A stretch of DNA of 64,000 nt. Source: Neobacillus kokaensis. GTDB taxonomy: Bacteria; Bacillota; Bacilli; Bacillales; Cytobacillaceae. Shown in pieces: positions 1 to 10,141 of the stretch (the stretch's first letter is position 1; the number at the start of each line of letters is the position of its first letter). The notes under the pieces were generated by a model. That model worked only from the letters and a program-made list of their open reading frames with translations. It was not told the DNA's origin and did not search any database. Both the position numbers and the translations under genes were made by a program. The DNA lies in the NCBI RefSeq assembly GCF_014656545.1, contig NZ_BNDS01000003.1:188606-252605 (forward strand), read 5' to 3'.

Positions 1-188
1 CGGTCAGCGAAGCGGTTACGATTCCTGTCATTGCCTCAGGCGGCGCCGGAAATGCGGAACATTTTGCTGAGGCCTTCGAAAAAGGAAAAGCAGATGCGGC
101 CTTAGCTGCTTCGATTTTTCACTATAAAGAAACCTCTGTCCAAGAAGTGAAAGGCTATTTGCATGAAAAGGGAGTGACGGTTCGATGA
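1..188 (+). CDS. hisF: HisF, imidazole glycerol phosphate synthase subunit, C-terminal end (partial)
   Basis: Only the last ~61 codons are in the window; the reading frame enters at base 3 and stops with TGA at 186-188. The visible part contains the phosphate-binding loop of the TIM barrel (PVIASGGAG) followed by a helix and an AASIFHY segment, typical of the HisF C-terminus. HisF is the cyclase half of imidazole glycerol phosphate synthase, which makes IGP and AICAR in histidine synthesis. The stop overlaps the start of hisIE (ATGA), so the two are translationally coupled, as at the end of his operons of Bacillus. Confidence 0.93.
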   Translation, partial: VSEAVTIPVIASGGAGNAEHFAEAFEKGKADAALAASIFHYKETSVQEVKGYLHEKGVTVR

Positions 189-811
189 GTTCAAACGAAA
201 TTAAATTTGATGAAAAAGGGCTTGTACCAGCAATTGTCCAGGATGCTGAAACATTAGAAGTATTGACATTAGCTTATATGAATAAGGAATCTCTTGAGAA
301 AACACAGGAAACCGGTGAGACTTGGTTCTATAGCCGGTCACGCCAAGAATTGTGGCACAAAGGGGAAACAAGCGGCAACACTCAAACTGTCGTCGATATA
401 AAATATGATTGTGACAAGGATGCGCTGCTTGTCCTCGTAAACCCTAAAGGCCCGGCATGTCACACGGGTGCTGTCAGCTGTTTTACTCAAGGAGTGACGG
501 AGCGCAAAACAAGCTTAGGAGACTATGAGATTTTACAAACTCTTGAAACGGTCATCCAAAAACGCGAGAAAGAGCGTCCGGAAGGCGCCTATACCACCTA
601 TCTTTTCGAAAAAGGTGTAGATAAGATTTTGAAAAAAGTCGGCGAAGAATCTTCCGAAGTCATTATCGCAGCGAAAAATCGCAGTCATGAAGAATTGAAG
701 TGGGAAGCAGCCGACCTCTTGTATCACCTGCAGGTATTGCTGGTAGAACAGGGACTGCCATTTAAAGAAGTATTGAAAACTTTAGAAGAAAGACACAAAG
801 ACCGGTCTTAA
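185..811 (+). CDS. hisI: HisIE, bifunctional phosphoribosyl-AMP cyclohydrolase / phosphoribosyl-ATP pyrophosphatase
   Basis: The protein has 208 residues. The N-terminal half (about 1-115) is PRA-CH, with the [14 protein letters not shown] motif and metal-binding Asp/Cys residues in YDCDKDALL and GPACHTG. The C-terminal half (about 120-205) is the helical PRA-PH pyrophosphatase with [14 protein letters not shown] and EAADLLYHL. It performs the second and third steps of histidine synthesis in the cytosol. It is the last gene of the his operon: it overlaps hisF by 4 bases and is followed at once by an intrinsic terminator. The length matches B. subtilis HisI. Confidence 0.96.
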   Translation: MSSNEIKFDEKGLVPAIVQDAETLEVLTLAYMNKESLEKTQETGETWFYSRSRQELWHKGETSGNTQTVVDIKYDCDKDALLVLVNPKGPACHTGAVSCFTQGVTERKTSLGDYEILQTLETVIQKREKERPEGAYTTYLFEKGVDKILKKVGEESSEVIIAAKNRSHEELKWEAADLLYHLQVLLVEQGLPFKEVLKTLEERHKDRS

Positions 812-835
812 TTGACTGGTCTTTGTTGTATTTTT
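795..835 (+). terminator. Intrinsic terminator of the his operon
   Basis: The 13-bp arms 795-807 and 814-826 (ACAAAGACCGGTC / GACTGGTCTTTGT, one G-U pair) enclose the loop TTAATT and are followed by a T-rich tract. The left arm overlaps the last codons of hisIE. Confidence 0.88.
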
Positions 836-950
836 GTGTTGAAAAATAGTCTCGCAGACAATTTCCATCGACACCCAGCCTAAACCCCTTCTCGCATAGC
901 CATCAAATGTGTTATACTACATAGGTTATGAAAGGATGATGGAGGACTTC

Positions 951-2447
951 ATGAGTAAAGACGCAAAAGCAAGAATGCAAAAGGGGAAAATTGTTTCGTT
1001 TGTACCTACGGGGGAATATTATTTTAAGAAGGGGATCAAGGCATACCATCGACGTGACTTTATAAATGCAAAAAAATATCTGGGACGGGCGCTGCAGCTT
1101 GAGCCGGGTGAACCGATGATTGCATGCCAGTTGGCGATTGTGTCAACAGAACTGGGCGAATTTGAACATTCCAACCGACTCCTACACCTCATCCTTGAAG
1201 ATCTAGATCAAGAAATGGTTGAATGCCACTACTTTTTAGCTAATAATTATGCCCATTTGGGATTTTTTAAAGATGCATACCATCATACAATGCTGTATCT
1301 TCAGCTGGATCCCGATGGTGATTTTACTGAAGATGCTGAGGAGCTGCTTGAGCTGCTAGCATTTGAATCAGAAGAGCTTGAGGATGAGTTATATGGCCAA
1401 GATGACCTGATCATAAAGCAGGAGCAGGCACGCGACTTACTGGAATCTGGCTATTTTCCTAAAGCCATTGAGCTGTTAAAGGAAGTTGTTGAAGAGTATC
1501 CGGAATACTGGTCTGCTTATAACAACTTAGCGCTTGCCTATTTTTACCTAGGTAAAACGGAAAAGGCGGAAGCTATTCTAGATGAGGTGCTGGAACGTAA
1601 TCCGGGAAATCTGCATGCCTTGTGCAATAAGATGGTATTTGCCCACTATCAAGGACGAATTAAATTTGTGAACCAAATGATTGATTCATTGAAAAAAATT
1701 CAGCCGCTTTTAAGTGAACAGCAATTTAAGCTTGGAACTTCATTTGCCTTGGTCGGTGAATATGAGCATGCCTATTTTTGGCTGAGAAAATTATATAAAA
1801 CCGGCTTTGATGGAGATGGTCCATTTTATTATTGGCTTTCCTATGCTGCCTATTATACGGGCCGCGAAAATTTTGCCCAAACCATCTGGAAAAGACTTCT
1901 TGAGATTAATCCGGAAAAGGAAGGCAGTGAACCATGGAAAGCGGAGGATCAGGACCAAGCGAACGGATTTGAAGATATTTCCGGATCCATTTTTCAAAAA
2001 CTTGAAAGTGATTACGTGGAAGAGCGGCTATTTGCCTTATTTTTGACATCTGTTTCAAGTAAAAAAGATGAAATTATTACGTCCAAAAAGCTGTTCCAAA
2101 ACCATAAATTAACGACTTTAGAAAAAGAATATATTTCACTCATTCGTTCCGGTAAGCCATCGAAGACAGCGGATGCCCAGGAAATTGCAGAACTGTTTTA
2201 TCAAAACTACCAGCCAATTGGCACTATTGAGGCTGGCCTCTACCTAATGTGGTTTTCGGTGTTTGTAGAAGCAGCAAAGGCAGGCATTCACTTAAAAAAC
2301 AAACGTGCATGGGCAGGTGCGGTTGAGTATGTCTGGCACAAGCTGCGCAGCGAAAAAGTTTCCCAGCAGGAGGTTGCCAAACGATATGACATCTCATCAG
2401 CTACCGTTGGCAAATATGTAAAATTAGTTAATGAATTTTTAAACTAA
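951..2447 (+). CDS. yvcD: YvcD-like TPR repeat protein with C-terminal helix-turn-helix-like segment
   Basis: The protein has 498 residues from ATG 951, chosen because GGAGG at 941-945 lies 5 bases upstream; the frame is open back to a GTG at 909, but no ribosome site fits that start. It carries tandem tetratricopeptide repeats (residues ~20-110 and ~160-260) such as YFKKGIKAYHRRDF and AYNNLALAYFYLGKTEKAE. The last ~35 residues (SQQEVAKRYDISSATVGKYV) read like a helix-turn-helix. No signal peptide or membrane segment is seen. Position between his genes and trxB matches yvcD of B. subtilis, but the cwlO gene found there in B. subtilis is absent. The function is unknown; TPRs suggest protein contacts. 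Confidence 0.82.
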   Translation: MSKDAKARMQKGKIVSFVPTGEYYFKKGIKAYHRRDFINAKKYLGRALQLEPGEPMIACQLAIVSTELGEFEHSNRLLHLILEDLDQEMVECHYFLANNYAHLGFFKDAYHHTMLYLQLDPDGDFTEDAEELLELLAFESEELEDELYGQDDLIIKQEQARDLLESGYFPKAIELLKEVVEEYPEYWSAYNNLALAYFYLGKTEKAEAILDEVLERNPGNLHALCNKMVFAHYQGRIKFVNQMIDSLKKIQPLLSEQQFKLGTSFALVGEYEHAYFWLRKLYKTGFDGDGPFYYWLSYAAYYTGRENFAQTIWKRLLEINPEKEGSEPWKAEDQDQANGFEDISGSIFQKLESDYVEERLFALFLTSVSSKKDEIITSKKLFQNHKLTTLEKEYISLIRSGKPSKTADAQEIAELFYQNYQPIGTIEAGLYLMWFSVFVEAAKAGIHLKNKRAWAGAVEYVWHKLRSEKVSQQEVAKRYDISSATVGKYVKLVNEFLN

Positions 2448-2488
2448 AAATCTAAGCAGATTTTTGGACTATATAACAATTGTTTATT

Positions 2489-2527
2489 ACGATTAAGTGG
2501 TAATACTAAACTTAATCGTTTTTTTTT
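2489..2527 (+). terminator. Intrinsic terminator after the TPR gene
   Basis: The 10-bp perfect arms 2489-2498 (ACGATTAAGT) and 2510-2519 (ACTTAATCGT) are followed by nine T residues. Confidence 0.9.
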
Positions 2528-2578
2528 ATAATTTCAGCGTCAGCGCTCCCGAATAAAGCGCTATTGCTGTTTAAATAA

Positions 2579-3544
<966 letters not shown>

Positions 3545-3641
3545 AACTTAACTCTTTTTTCATTTAACTGTAACAGTAGTGAAATAAAGATAGGGTATGA
3601 TAATAGAAATTGACCCCCTTTAATTTTATATACCTTTTTGT

Positions 3642-3672
3642 GCGCAGGACCAGTAGCCTGCGCTCTTTTTTT
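3642..3672 (+). terminator. Intrinsic terminator downstream of trxB
   Basis: GCGCAGG (3642-3648) pairs with CCTGCGC (3657-3663) and is followed by TCTTTTTTT. It lies ~100 bases after the trxB stop; nothing coding is seen in between. Confidence 0.8.
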
Positions 3673-3681
3673 GCTTTGAGA

Positions 3682-3862
3682 ATTGTCTAGCGCAATCGGC
3701 CTACCCTCGAGGTCACAAGTCAATCCGTCAAGAAGGTTATAGAGCAACCTTCTCGCCGGCTCCCCTTGTGCTATGCCTGAGGCTGACCACTAAGGAAAGC
3801 TCCCTAGAATAATCATCGCAGGAACAAGCTGTGCTTGTTCCGAAGGCGCTTACGCTTTTCTT
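3682..3862. repeat. Bacillaceae-type interspersed intergenic repeat, copy 1 (with an internal insertion)
   Basis: The element begins TTGTCTAGC and ends GGCGCTTACGCTTTTC. It shares with the copy at 12788-12913 the words CTCGAGGTCA, CAATCCGTC, AGAAGG, CCGGCTC and CTGACCA, in the same order. Unlike that copy, ~55 extra bases split CTGACCA from AAGGCGCTT, and these contain the palindrome GGAACAAGC-TGT-GCTTGTTCC (3821-3841). Repeats of this form are common between genes in Bacillus-group genomes. The role is unknown; the inverted segments suggest folding when transcribed. Confidence 0.75.
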
Positions 3863-3883
3863 TCAATTATCCATTTTGATTCA

Positions 3884-3912
3884 TTGTGACTGATTCTTAA
3901 AAATAGTATAAT
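3884..3912 (+). promoter_or_regulatory. Sigma-A-type promoter of the yvcI-rapZ-yvcK-whiA-crh operon
   Basis: TTGTGA (3884-3889), a 17-base spacer and a perfect TATAAT (3907-3912), directly after the intergenic repeat and ~60 bases before the first start codon. Confidence 0.75.
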
Positions 3913-3972
3913 GAGAAGAATAAATTATACAGGATATTAGGGCGGTTGCTCTTTTTGAAGAAGGTGAATAGG

Positions 3973-4431
3973 ATGCAGCGGGTTACCAATTGTGTGCTGG
4001 TGAAAGATGAAAAAGTATTATTGCTGCAAAAACCGCGCAGGGGCTGGTGGGTAGCTCCCGGCGGGAAAATGGAGCCTGGTGAATCGGTACGCGACTCATG
4101 TATAAGAGAATACCGTGAGGAAACAGGAGTATACTTGAAAAATCCTAAGTTAAAAGGTATTTTTACCATGATTATGAAAGAAGGAGACCAGCTTCTTTCA
4201 GAATGGATGATGTTTACGTTCGTTGCGACAGAATCAGACGGTATCGATCTTGACGAATCGGAGGAAGGAAAGCTTTCGTGGCATCCTTTTGACGATATAA
4301 AAGATCTGCCAATGGCTGCCGGCGACTATCATATTATTGATTATATGATTCACGGCAAAGGAATCATTTACGGCACATTTACCTATACAAAAGACTTTCA
4401 GCTGATTAGTTATCGTTTAGATCCCAGCTAA
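3973..4431 (+). CDS. yvcI: Nudix hydrolase, YvcI family
   Basis: The protein has 152 residues from ATG 3973; AAGGTGA at 3961-3967 gives good spacing and excludes the TTG at 3946. The complete Nudix box is visible: GKMEPGE, seven residues, then REYREETGV, with the catalytic Glu pair EE. Nudix enzymes cleave nucleoside diphosphates linked to another moiety. The family is related to 8-oxo-dGTP diphosphatases, but the substrate cannot be read here. It is the first gene of the operon with rapZ, yvcK, whiA and crh, as in B. subtilis, with 13 bases to rapZ. Confidence 0.9.
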   Translation: MQRVTNCVLVKDEKVLLLQKPRRGWWVAPGGKMEPGESVRDSCIREYREETGVYLKNPKLKGIFTMIMKEGDQLLSEWMMFTFVATESDGIDLDESEEGKLSWHPFDDIKDLPMAAGDYHIIDYMIHGKGIIYGTFTYTKDFQLISYRLDPS

Positions 4432-4444
4432 GGAGGAAGAAGAA

Positions 4445-5338
4445 ATGAGTACCGGTTCGACAAGTGATGTTCAAATCGTGATAATTACCGGAATGTCCGG
4501 CGCCGGAAAAACTGTTGCCATCCAAAGCTTTGAAGATTTAGGGTTTTTCTGTGTCGACAATCTGCCTCCCACATTGCTTCCAAAATTTTTAGAACTAATG
4601 AAGGAATCCGGGAATAAAATGAATAAAGTTGCTCTTGTTATGGACTTGCGTGGACGAGAATTCTTTGATCATCTGTTTAAATCATTGGATGAACTGGCAG
4701 AAACCTCGTGGGTGACGCCAAGAATACTATTTTTAGATGCAAATGATGCTTCATTGGTCAGAAGGTACAAGGAGACGAGAAGATCTCATCCACTGGCCAA
4801 GTCAGGACTCCCGCTTGAAGGCATCTCTCTTGAAAGAGAGCTATTAGAGGAATTAAAGGGAAGGGCTCAATTAATTTACAACACTTCCCAGATGAAACCA
4901 CGGGAATTACGTGAGAAGATAGTAGAGGAATTCACTGCGAATAAACAATCGATCTTTACCGTCAATGTTATGTCATTTGGATTTAAGTATGGAATCCCCA
5001 TCGATGCTGACCTCGTGTTTGATGTACGCTTTTTGCCGAATCCACATTATATTGAGCATATGCGTCCGAAAACAGGACTTGAGGATGAAGTATCCAGCTA
5101 TGTTCTAAAATGGAATGAAACGCAAAAGTTTTTGGAAAAAGTGACAGATTTGCTCACGTTTATGCTCCCGCATTACAAACGTGAAGGGAAGGCGCAGCTT
5201 GTAATTGCTATAGGCTGTACCGGCGGCCAGCATCGTTCTGTAACGTTAGCTGAGTATATCGGGAGGTTTTTCCAAAAGGATTATAAAACCGTCGTTTCGC
5301 ATCGTGACATTGAGAGGAGAAAGGAAAAAACAACATGA
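4445..5338 (+). CDS. rapZ: RapZ/YvcJ, P-loop nucleotide-binding protein
   Basis: The protein has 297 residues, the normal family length. A Walker A motif (GMSGAGKT, residues 16-23) opens the N-terminal kinase-like domain, and the C-terminal half carries the conserved [13 protein letters not shown] and [10 protein letters not shown]. YvcJ binds and hydrolyses ATP/GTP. In E. coli, RapZ is an RNA-binding adaptor for GlmZ decay; in Bacillus the role is less clear, with effects on competence reported for yvcJ. AAGGAGGA precedes the start, and the stop overlaps the yvcK start (ATGA). Confidence 0.95.
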   Translation: MSTGSTSDVQIVIITGMSGAGKTVAIQSFEDLGFFCVDNLPPTLLPKFLELMKESGNKMNKVALVMDLRGREFFDHLFKSLDELAETSWVTPRILFLDANDASLVRRYKETRRSHPLAKSGLPLEGISLERELLEELKGRAQLIYNTSQMKPRELREKIVEEFTANKQSIFTVNVMSFGFKYGIPIDADLVFDVRFLPNPHYIEHMRPKTGLEDEVSSYVLKWNETQKFLEKVTDLLTFMLPHYKREGKAQLVIAIGCTGGQHRSVTLAEYIGRFFQKDYKTVVSHRDIERRKEKTT

Positions 5339-6318
5339 GCGATTATGGCCAGCCACGAATTGTCGTGATCGGCGGCGGAACAGGGCTGCCTGTTTTACTA
5401 AGAGGACTAAAACAGTTTCCCGTTGAAATAACCGCTATTGTGACGGTTGCCGATGATGGCGGCAGTTCGGGCAGAATCCGAGAGGATCTGAATATTCCGC
5501 CTCCAGGTGATATCCGTAATGTGTTAGCGGCATTATCGGATGTGGAACCATTGGTGGAAGAGATGTTTCAGCACCGCTTTAAAACCTCGAATGAGCTTTC
5601 AGGCCATTCGCTTGGTAACCTTATCCTGGCAGCGATGACTTCGATTACCGGCAATTTTGTTTATGCCATACAAGAAATGAGTAAGGTGTTAAACGTTCGG
5701 GGGAAGGTCCTGCCAGCTGCTAATCAGAGCGTAGTTTTGCATGCTGAAATGGAAGATGGTTCAGTTGTTTCAGGTGAATCAAAGATCCCTTATTCCGGGA
5801 AAAAAATAAAAAGGGTATTTTTGACCCCGGATAATATTCGGCCATTACCGGAAACGCTTCAGGCCATTCGTCAGGCTGATTTAATTATCCTTGGACCCGG
5901 CAGTTTATATACGAGCATTTTGCCAAATCTTCTTGTTCCGAAGTTAGGGGATGAGGTGTGCCGTTCAAGGGCTAAAAAGGTATATATTTGCAATTTAATG
6001 ACCCAGGCTGGTGAGACACACGGTTTTACCGCAAGTGATCATGTCAAAGCATTTTATGACCATATGAAATGCGGCTTTATTAATACCATTCTGGTAAATA
6101 ATAAAGAAATTCCTCAGGATGTCCAGCTGCGCTATAAAGAAGAGCTGGCGAGCCCCGTTGCATATGACATGCCGCAATTGTTTGAGCTTGGGCTTGATGT
6201 GGTTCATGCTGATATTGCTAATCTTGAAAAAGGCGCATTAAGGCATGATCCGAAAAAGGTAGCTAAAATATTATATAATTTGTTGATTGATGAAACCCAA
6301 AAGCGTTATGAAGCGTAA
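5335..6318 (+). CDS. yvcK: YvcK/CofD-like gluconeogenesis factor
   Basis: The protein has 327 residues. The N-terminal [18 protein letters not shown] loop and the [12 protein letters not shown] motif are the UDP-sugar/phosphate-binding signatures of this 2-phospho-L-lactate-transferase-like fold. In B. subtilis YvcK is needed for growth on gluconeogenic carbon and for normal cell shape, and it binds UDP-GlcNAc. It overlaps rapZ by 4 bases and is separated from whiA by 55 bases, consistent with one transcript. Confidence 0.95.
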   Translation: MSDYGQPRIVVIGGGTGLPVLLRGLKQFPVEITAIVTVADDGGSSGRIREDLNIPPPGDIRNVLAALSDVEPLVEEMFQHRFKTSNELSGHSLGNLILAAMTSITGNFVYAIQEMSKVLNVRGKVLPAANQSVVLHAEMEDGSVVSGESKIPYSGKKIKRVFLTPDNIRPLPETLQAIRQADLIILGPGSLYTSILPNLLVPKLGDEVCRSRAKKVYICNLMTQAGETHGFTASDHVKAFYDHMKCGFINTILVNNKEIPQDVQLRYKEELASPVAYDMPQLFELGLDVVHADIANLEKGALRHDPKKVAKILYNLLIDETQKRYEA

Positions 6319-6373
6319 ATAAGATTGTCATTTTGAAAATATTTTCATAGCAGTTTTTATGGAGGTGAGGGAA

Positions 6374-7324
6374 ATGTCTTTCGCTTCGGAGACGAAAAAA
6401 GAATTAACAAATCTGGAAGTGAAAAGCTGCTGTATCCGTGCGGAGCTGTCAGCACTTATCCGTATGAACGGTTCCCTTTCCTTTTCAAATCGCAAAGTGG
6501 TTGTCGATATTCAAACCGAAAATGCAGCGATTGCCAGAAGAATTTATACTTTATTGAAAAAAAGATATGAAGTCCAAGTTGAGTTGCTGGTCAGAAAAAA
6601 AATGCGCTTGAAAAAGAACAATGTCTATATTGTCCGTTTGTCACAGCAAGCAAAGGAAATTTTGGAAGACACGATGATTTTAGGAGAAGGATTTACATTT
6701 ATTCATGACATATCAGCCGAGCTTGTGAAAAAGAAATGCTGTAAGCGCTCGTATTTACGCGGTGCTTTTCTAGCGGGCGGTTCTGTAAATAATCCAGAAA
6801 CGTCATCCTATCATTTAGAAATTTCTTCACTCTACAAAGAACATAACGACTCATTATGTGAGCTGATGAATACCTTTGGGCTAAACAGCAAAACGCTGGA
6901 ACGCAAAAAAGGCTATATCACGTACTTAAAAGAAGCGGAGAAAATTACTGAGTTCTTAAATATCATTGGTGCCCATAATGCCCTGCTTCGCTTTGAAGAT
7001 GTAAGAATTGTCAGGGATATGCGCAATTCTGTAAACCGCCTGGTAAACTGTGAAACCGCTAACCTAAATAAGACAATTGGTGCCTCCATTCGGCAAGTAG
7101 AAAATATTCGCTATATTGATCAAACGGTTGGTCTGCAAATTTTACCTGAAAAGCTGCGGGAAATTGCCGAGCTTCGTATGCAATATACCGATGTCACGTT
7201 AAAAGAGCTGGGTGAAATGGTGTCCGGGGGGAATATCAGTAAGTCCGGAATCAATCACCGTTTGCGTAAAATAGATGAAATTGCTGAAAGGCTGCGTGCA
7301 GGGGATTTTCCAATTAAAAAATAA
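6374..7324 (+). CDS. whiA: WhiA, sporulation-type DNA-binding protein
   Basis: The protein has 316 residues from ATG 6374, identical in length to B. subtilis WhiA. GGAGGTGA at 6361-6368 fixes this start over the upstream in-frame ATG at 6359. The N-terminal part is a LAGLIDADG-homing-endonuclease-like domain without obvious nuclease residues, including the [16 protein letters not shown] signature. The C-terminal helix-turn-helix contains [20 protein letters not shown]. In Firmicutes WhiA is a nucleoid-associated protein affecting chromosome segregation and division. Confidence 0.96.
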   Translation: MSFASETKKELTNLEVKSCCIRAELSALIRMNGSLSFSNRKVVVDIQTENAAIARRIYTLLKKRYEVQVELLVRKKMRLKKNNVYIVRLSQQAKEILEDTMILGEGFTFIHDISAELVKKKCCKRSYLRGAFLAGGSVNNPETSSYHLEISSLYKEHNDSLCELMNTFGLNSKTLERKKGYITYLKEAEKITEFLNIIGAHNALLRFEDVRIVRDMRNSVNRLVNCETANLNKTIGASIRQVENIRYIDQTVGLQILPEKLREIAELRMQYTDVTLKELGEMVSGGNISKSGINHRLRKIDEIAERLRAGDFPIKK

Positions 7325-7388
7325 TCATTTTATCTTTGTGAAAAATTAAACAAATAAAGAAGAGAGACTTTGAGGAGGAATTTATATT

Positions 7389-7646
7389 ATGTTAGAGAAA
7401 CAAGTAGAAGTAAAATTGAAAACAGGTTTGCAGGCACGGCCAGCGGCTCTTTTTGTTCAAGAGGCGAATCGCTTCTCTGCGGATATTTTTTTAGAAAAGG
7501 ATGGCAAAAAGGTTAATGCTAAGAGCATCATGGGCTTAATGAGCCTTGCGGTTGGCTCAGGTGTAGAAATTACAATTATTGCTGACGGCGATGATGAAGA
7601 AAATGCCATCACTGCGTTAACGGATTTTATTGAAAAAGATCATTAA
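7389..7646 (+). CDS. crh: Crh, catabolite repression HPr-like protein
   Basis: The protein has 85 residues, as in B. subtilis. The fold is HPr, but the active-site His15 of HPr is Gln15 (GLQARPAA), while regulatory Ser46 (KSIMGL) is kept. That combination distinguishes Crh from HPr: it cannot transfer phosphate in the PTS, but HPr kinase can phosphorylate Ser46, allowing it to act as a CcpA co-effector. It is the last gene of the operon, followed by a terminator. Confidence 0.95.
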   Translation: MLEKQVEVKLKTGLQARPAALFVQEANRFSADIFLEKDGKKVNAKSIMGLMSLAVGSGVEITIIADGDDEENAITALTDFIEKDH

Positions 7647-7670
7647 TAATATTTTTTAAGAGACAGCATA

Positions 7671-7700
7671 GGTTTGGCCAAAGGGGACCAGACCTTTTTG
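7671..7700 (+). terminator. Intrinsic terminator after crh
   Basis: GGTTTGG (7671-7677) pairs with CCAGACC (7688-7694), followed by TTTTT. Weak G-U content but well placed. Confidence 0.7.
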
Positions 7701-7702
7701 CT

Positions 7703-7741
7703 ATACAAAAAAAACAACCGGCAGAATATTGCCGATTGTTT
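7703..7741 (-). terminator. Intrinsic terminator of clpP
   Basis: Read on the minus strand: AACAATCGGCA (7740-7730) pairs with TGCCGGTTGTT (7723-7713), followed by a run of T (A-run 7707-7714 on the plus strand). It lies between converging crh and clpP. Confidence 0.85.
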
Positions 7742-7749
7742 TATGATGA

Positions 7750-8352
7750 TTATTTTTCTTTTTTATCAAGGATATTACGGCTGATGATGCTATCGATTAG
7801 ACCGTATTCTTTCGCTTTTTCAGCTGTCATGAAGTTATCGCGGTCGGTATCACGCTGGATGATTTCCATTGGCTGGCCAGTGCGCTCGGCTAAAATGCCG
7901 TTCAATTTTTCACGAAGGAAAAGAATGCGCTTTGCGGCAATCTCAATTTCTGTTGCCTGACCTTGAGCACCGCCAAGAGGCTGGTGAATCATGACTTCAG
8001 CATTTGGAAGGGCGAAACGTTTGCCTTTTTCACCTGCTGCTAATAAGAAGGCACCCATTGATGCCGCCATACCAATGCAAACGGTTGATACATTTGGACG
8101 GATATATTGCATCGTATCATAAATGGCCATACCAGCTGTAATACTTCCGCCAGGGCTATTGATATAAAGAGTGATATCTTTTTCAGGGTTTTCAGCTTCT
8201 AGAAATAGTAATTGGGCGACAATGCTGTTGGCCACATTGTCATCAATGGCGCTGCCAAGCATGATAATCCGGTCTTTAAGCAGACGGGAATAAATGTCAT
8301 AGGCTCTTTCACCGCGGTTTGTTTGTTCAATAACTGTAGGAATTAAATTCAT
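7750..8352 (-). CDS. clpP: ClpP, ATP-dependent Clp protease proteolytic subunit
   Basis: The protein has 200 residues from the ATG at 8350-8352, which is preceded by GGAGGAAAG; the longer open frame up to 8478 covers the regulatory region and is not used. The N-terminus [20 protein letters not shown] is that of Bacillus ClpP. The catalytic triad is Ser98 (GMAASMG), His123 (MIHQP) and Asp172 (DRDNF). It forms a tetradecameric barrel that degrades proteins fed by ClpX, ClpC or ClpE, central to stress response, competence and sporulation. The upstream CtsR box shows heat-shock-type control. Confidence 0.97.
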   Translation of the reverse strand: MNLIPTVIEQTNRGERAYDIYSRLLKDRIIMLGSAIDDNVANSIVAQLLFLEAENPEKDITLYINSPGGSITAGMAIYDTMQYIRPNVSTVCIGMAASMGAFLLAAGEKGKRFALPNAEVMIHQPLGGAQGQATEIEIAAKRILFLREKLNGILAERTGQPMEIIQRDTDRDNFMTAEKAKEYGLIDSIISRNILDKKEK

Positions 8353-8398
8353 TTTCTTTCCTCCTTTGGATTGAAAAGGGTTAAAACTATGTATAGTT

Positions 8399-8428
8399 AT
8401 CATACACTGATGGTCAATAAAGGTCAAA
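8399..8428 (-). promoter_or_regulatory. clpP promoter overlapped by a CtsR operator
   Basis: At 8412-8428 the plus strand reads GGTCAAT-AAA-GGTCAAA, the CtsR heptad direct repeat (RGTCAAA-N3-RGTCAAA) with one mismatch. On the minus strand the same bases give a -35 TTGACC (complement of 8422-8427), a 17-base spacer and a -10 TATGAT (complement of 8399-8404). A repressor bound here would cover the -35. Confidence 0.88.
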
Positions 8429-8507
8429 CAATACACCTTTATTTTGTTCGACAACTTTCCCCTAACAAGGATATCCATTCTGACAAATTTTAAAACCTAT
8501 TACCCTC

Positions 8508-8536
8508 TTGCAAAGATGGAGATAATGTCATATAAT
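8508..8536 (+). promoter_or_regulatory. Promoter of the tRNA-Arg gene
   Basis: TTGCAA (8508-8513), 17 bases, TATAAT (8531-8536). The tRNA starts 20 bases after the -10. Confidence 0.85.
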
Positions 8537-8556
8537 ATGAAAGTCGCTAATATTTA

Positions 8557-8628
8557 GCCCTCGTGGTGCAATGGATAGCACGCAAGATTCCGGTTCTTGA
8601 AATTCGGGTTCGAGTCCTGACGAGGGCG
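8557..8628 (+). tRNA. tRNA-Arg (anticodon CCG)
   Basis: A complete cloverleaf: acceptor GCCCTCG with CGAGGGC, a D-arm, anticodon arm CAAGA-TTCCGGT-TCTTG with anticodon CCG (reads CGG), and T-arm TCGGG-TTCGAGT-CCTGA. The discriminator base is G and CCA is not encoded. It sits between clpP and rpoN, the place of trnQ-Arg in B. subtilis. Confidence 0.97.
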
Positions 8629-8632
8629 TTAT

Positions 8633-8676
8633 AAAAACCTCCTGATCATTCATTGACAGGAGGTTTTTATTTTTAT
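8633..8676 (+). terminator. Intrinsic terminator of the tRNA-Arg gene
   Basis: The 12-bp perfect arms 8633-8644 (AAAAACCTCCTG) and 8657-8668 (CAGGAGGTTTTT) are followed by a T-rich run. Confidence 0.92.
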
Positions 8677-8789
8677 TATTAAAAACTTCGAGTCTACCAC
8701 TTTTACATACATACAAAAGTATCCAATACAAATTTTCTAATACACCAATTCGCCTCTTTCATGTAAAATAGTCTTAGGGGGGAAGAAAC

Positions 8790-10109
8790 ATGAATTTAAA
8801 AGCAGGTTTATGGCAGCAGCAGACGCTTAAGCTGGCGATGACCCAGGAGCTGTCTCAGGCAATTGCTTTATTGCAATACTCAGCTCAAGAACTGAGTGAA
8901 TTTTTGGAAAATAAGGCACTTGAGAATCCTCTATTACAAATCGAGAATGTTAATGTACAGCCGATGAATCCCCTGATTGATCGAAATCGGAAAAAGCATC
9001 AGAAGGTGGAAAAGGACTGGATTGAACAAATTGCCTCAAAAACATTCTCACTTGAAGAGCAATTAATGTCACAACTAAATATAAAAGCATTATCAGGGGA
9101 ACAGTTACGAGTAATTCGTTATTTAATTCAGCATTTGGATGAAAACGGTTACTTTACAGGAAACTTGGAAGATATTGCATTGAAACTCAAGGTTTCAGAA
9201 GAGTTAACGGAAAATTGTTTAATGATGATTCAGAACCTTGAGCCAGTTGGAATCGGAGCGAGAAATTTACAGGAGTGTTTGTTGATCCAAGTGGATTATG
9301 AATTTCCTGACAACGATTTGGCTAAAAAGATTCTTACCAATTATTTTGTTCCTTTTGCAGAGAAGAAATGGAAGATGATTGCAAAGGAGTTACAGGTATC
9401 ATTAAAGGATATTCAGGATGTATTTGATGAGATTCAAATTTTAAATCCTAAACCTGGTGCTATGTTGGGGCGTGAGACGTCTGCTTATATAATTCCTGAT
9501 GTGATTATCGAGCAATCGAATGACGGCCTGACCGTTCGGATGTTTGATGACACACTTCCGAAAATTACGTTTAATGAACAATATCTTAATCAATTTAAGG
9601 ACAAGGACCAGCAGGTTAACCGTTTCCTTCAGGATAAGGTGCAGGATTATCAGTGGATTCTTAAAAGTATCGAACAGCGCAGGGAAACATTGACGAGGGT
9701 TGTAACCAAAATTGTAGAGAAGCAAACAGCTTTCTTTCAAAAGGGTCCGCAAAATTTAGTGCCAATGACGATGAAAGAGCTGGCGGTTGAGCTTGATATT
9801 CATGAATCTACGGTAAGCAGGGCAGTTCGCGAAAAATATGTACAGACGCCAATCGGTACCTTTACATTAAAATCATTTTTCACGAGCACAATTCAAACCG
9901 TTTCAGGAGACGAAAATACTTCATCTAGTCAAGTGAAAAATGCCATCAGCCGCTTAATTGATAACGAAAACAAAGAAAAGCCTCTATCCGACCAAGACAT
10001 CGTCGAACACCTTAAAACAACCGAAGGAATCGTCGTTTCACGACGAACCATCGCAAAATACCGCGACCAGCTGGGCATCCCCTCCTCTTCTAAGAGAAGA
10101 AGGTTTTAA
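8790..10109 (+). CDS. rpoN: RNA polymerase sigma-54 factor (SigL)
   Basis: The protein has 439 residues (B. subtilis SigL 436). The N-terminal glutamine-rich activator-contact region is LWQQQTLKLAMTQELSQAIA; the core-binding region follows, then a helix-turn-helix (LDIHESTVSRAVREK) and the C-terminal RpoN box SRRTIAKYRDQLG that reads the -24 element. It directs activator-dependent transcription of amino-acid and other catabolic operons. GGGGGGAAG precedes the start. I saw no convincing -24/-12 promoter in this window, so its targets seem to lie elsewhere. Confidence 0.97.
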   Translation: MNLKAGLWQQQTLKLAMTQELSQAIALLQYSAQELSEFLENKALENPLLQIENVNVQPMNPLIDRNRKKHQKVEKDWIEQIASKTFSLEEQLMSQLNIKALSGEQLRVIRYLIQHLDENGYFTGNLEDIALKLKVSEELTENCLMMIQNLEPVGIGARNLQECLLIQVDYEFPDNDLAKKILTNYFVPFAEKKWKMIAKELQVSLKDIQDVFDEIQILNPKPGAMLGRETSAYIIPDVIIEQSNDGLTVRMFDDTLPKITFNEQYLNQFKDKDQQVNRFLQDKVQDYQWILKSIEQRRETLTRVVTKIVEKQTAFFQKGPQNLVPMTMKELAVELDIHESTVSRAVREKYVQTPIGTFTLKSFFTSTIQTVSGDENTSSSQVKNAISRLIDNENKEKPLSDQDIVEHLKTTEGIVVSRRTIAKYRDQLGIPSSSKRRRF

Positions 10110-10141
10110 TAGCAGTTTGTGAAATTTCACATTATCTTGCT

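Noticed and set aside
2536..2570. Hairpin in the trxB leader (AGCGCT repeated)
   Set aside because: The self-complementary hexamer occurs twice and can pair, but no known riboswitch or operator matches; too weak to list as a feature.
8353..8478. N-terminal extension of ClpP
   Set aside because: The extension covers the CtsR box and promoter; the known ClpP N-terminus begins at 8352 after a good ribosome site.
8790..10109. Sigma-54 (-24/-12) promoters near rpoN or the permease genes
   Set aside because: TGGCAC-like words were found only inside coding regions (for example in bioA and tadB) without proper TTGC spacing.
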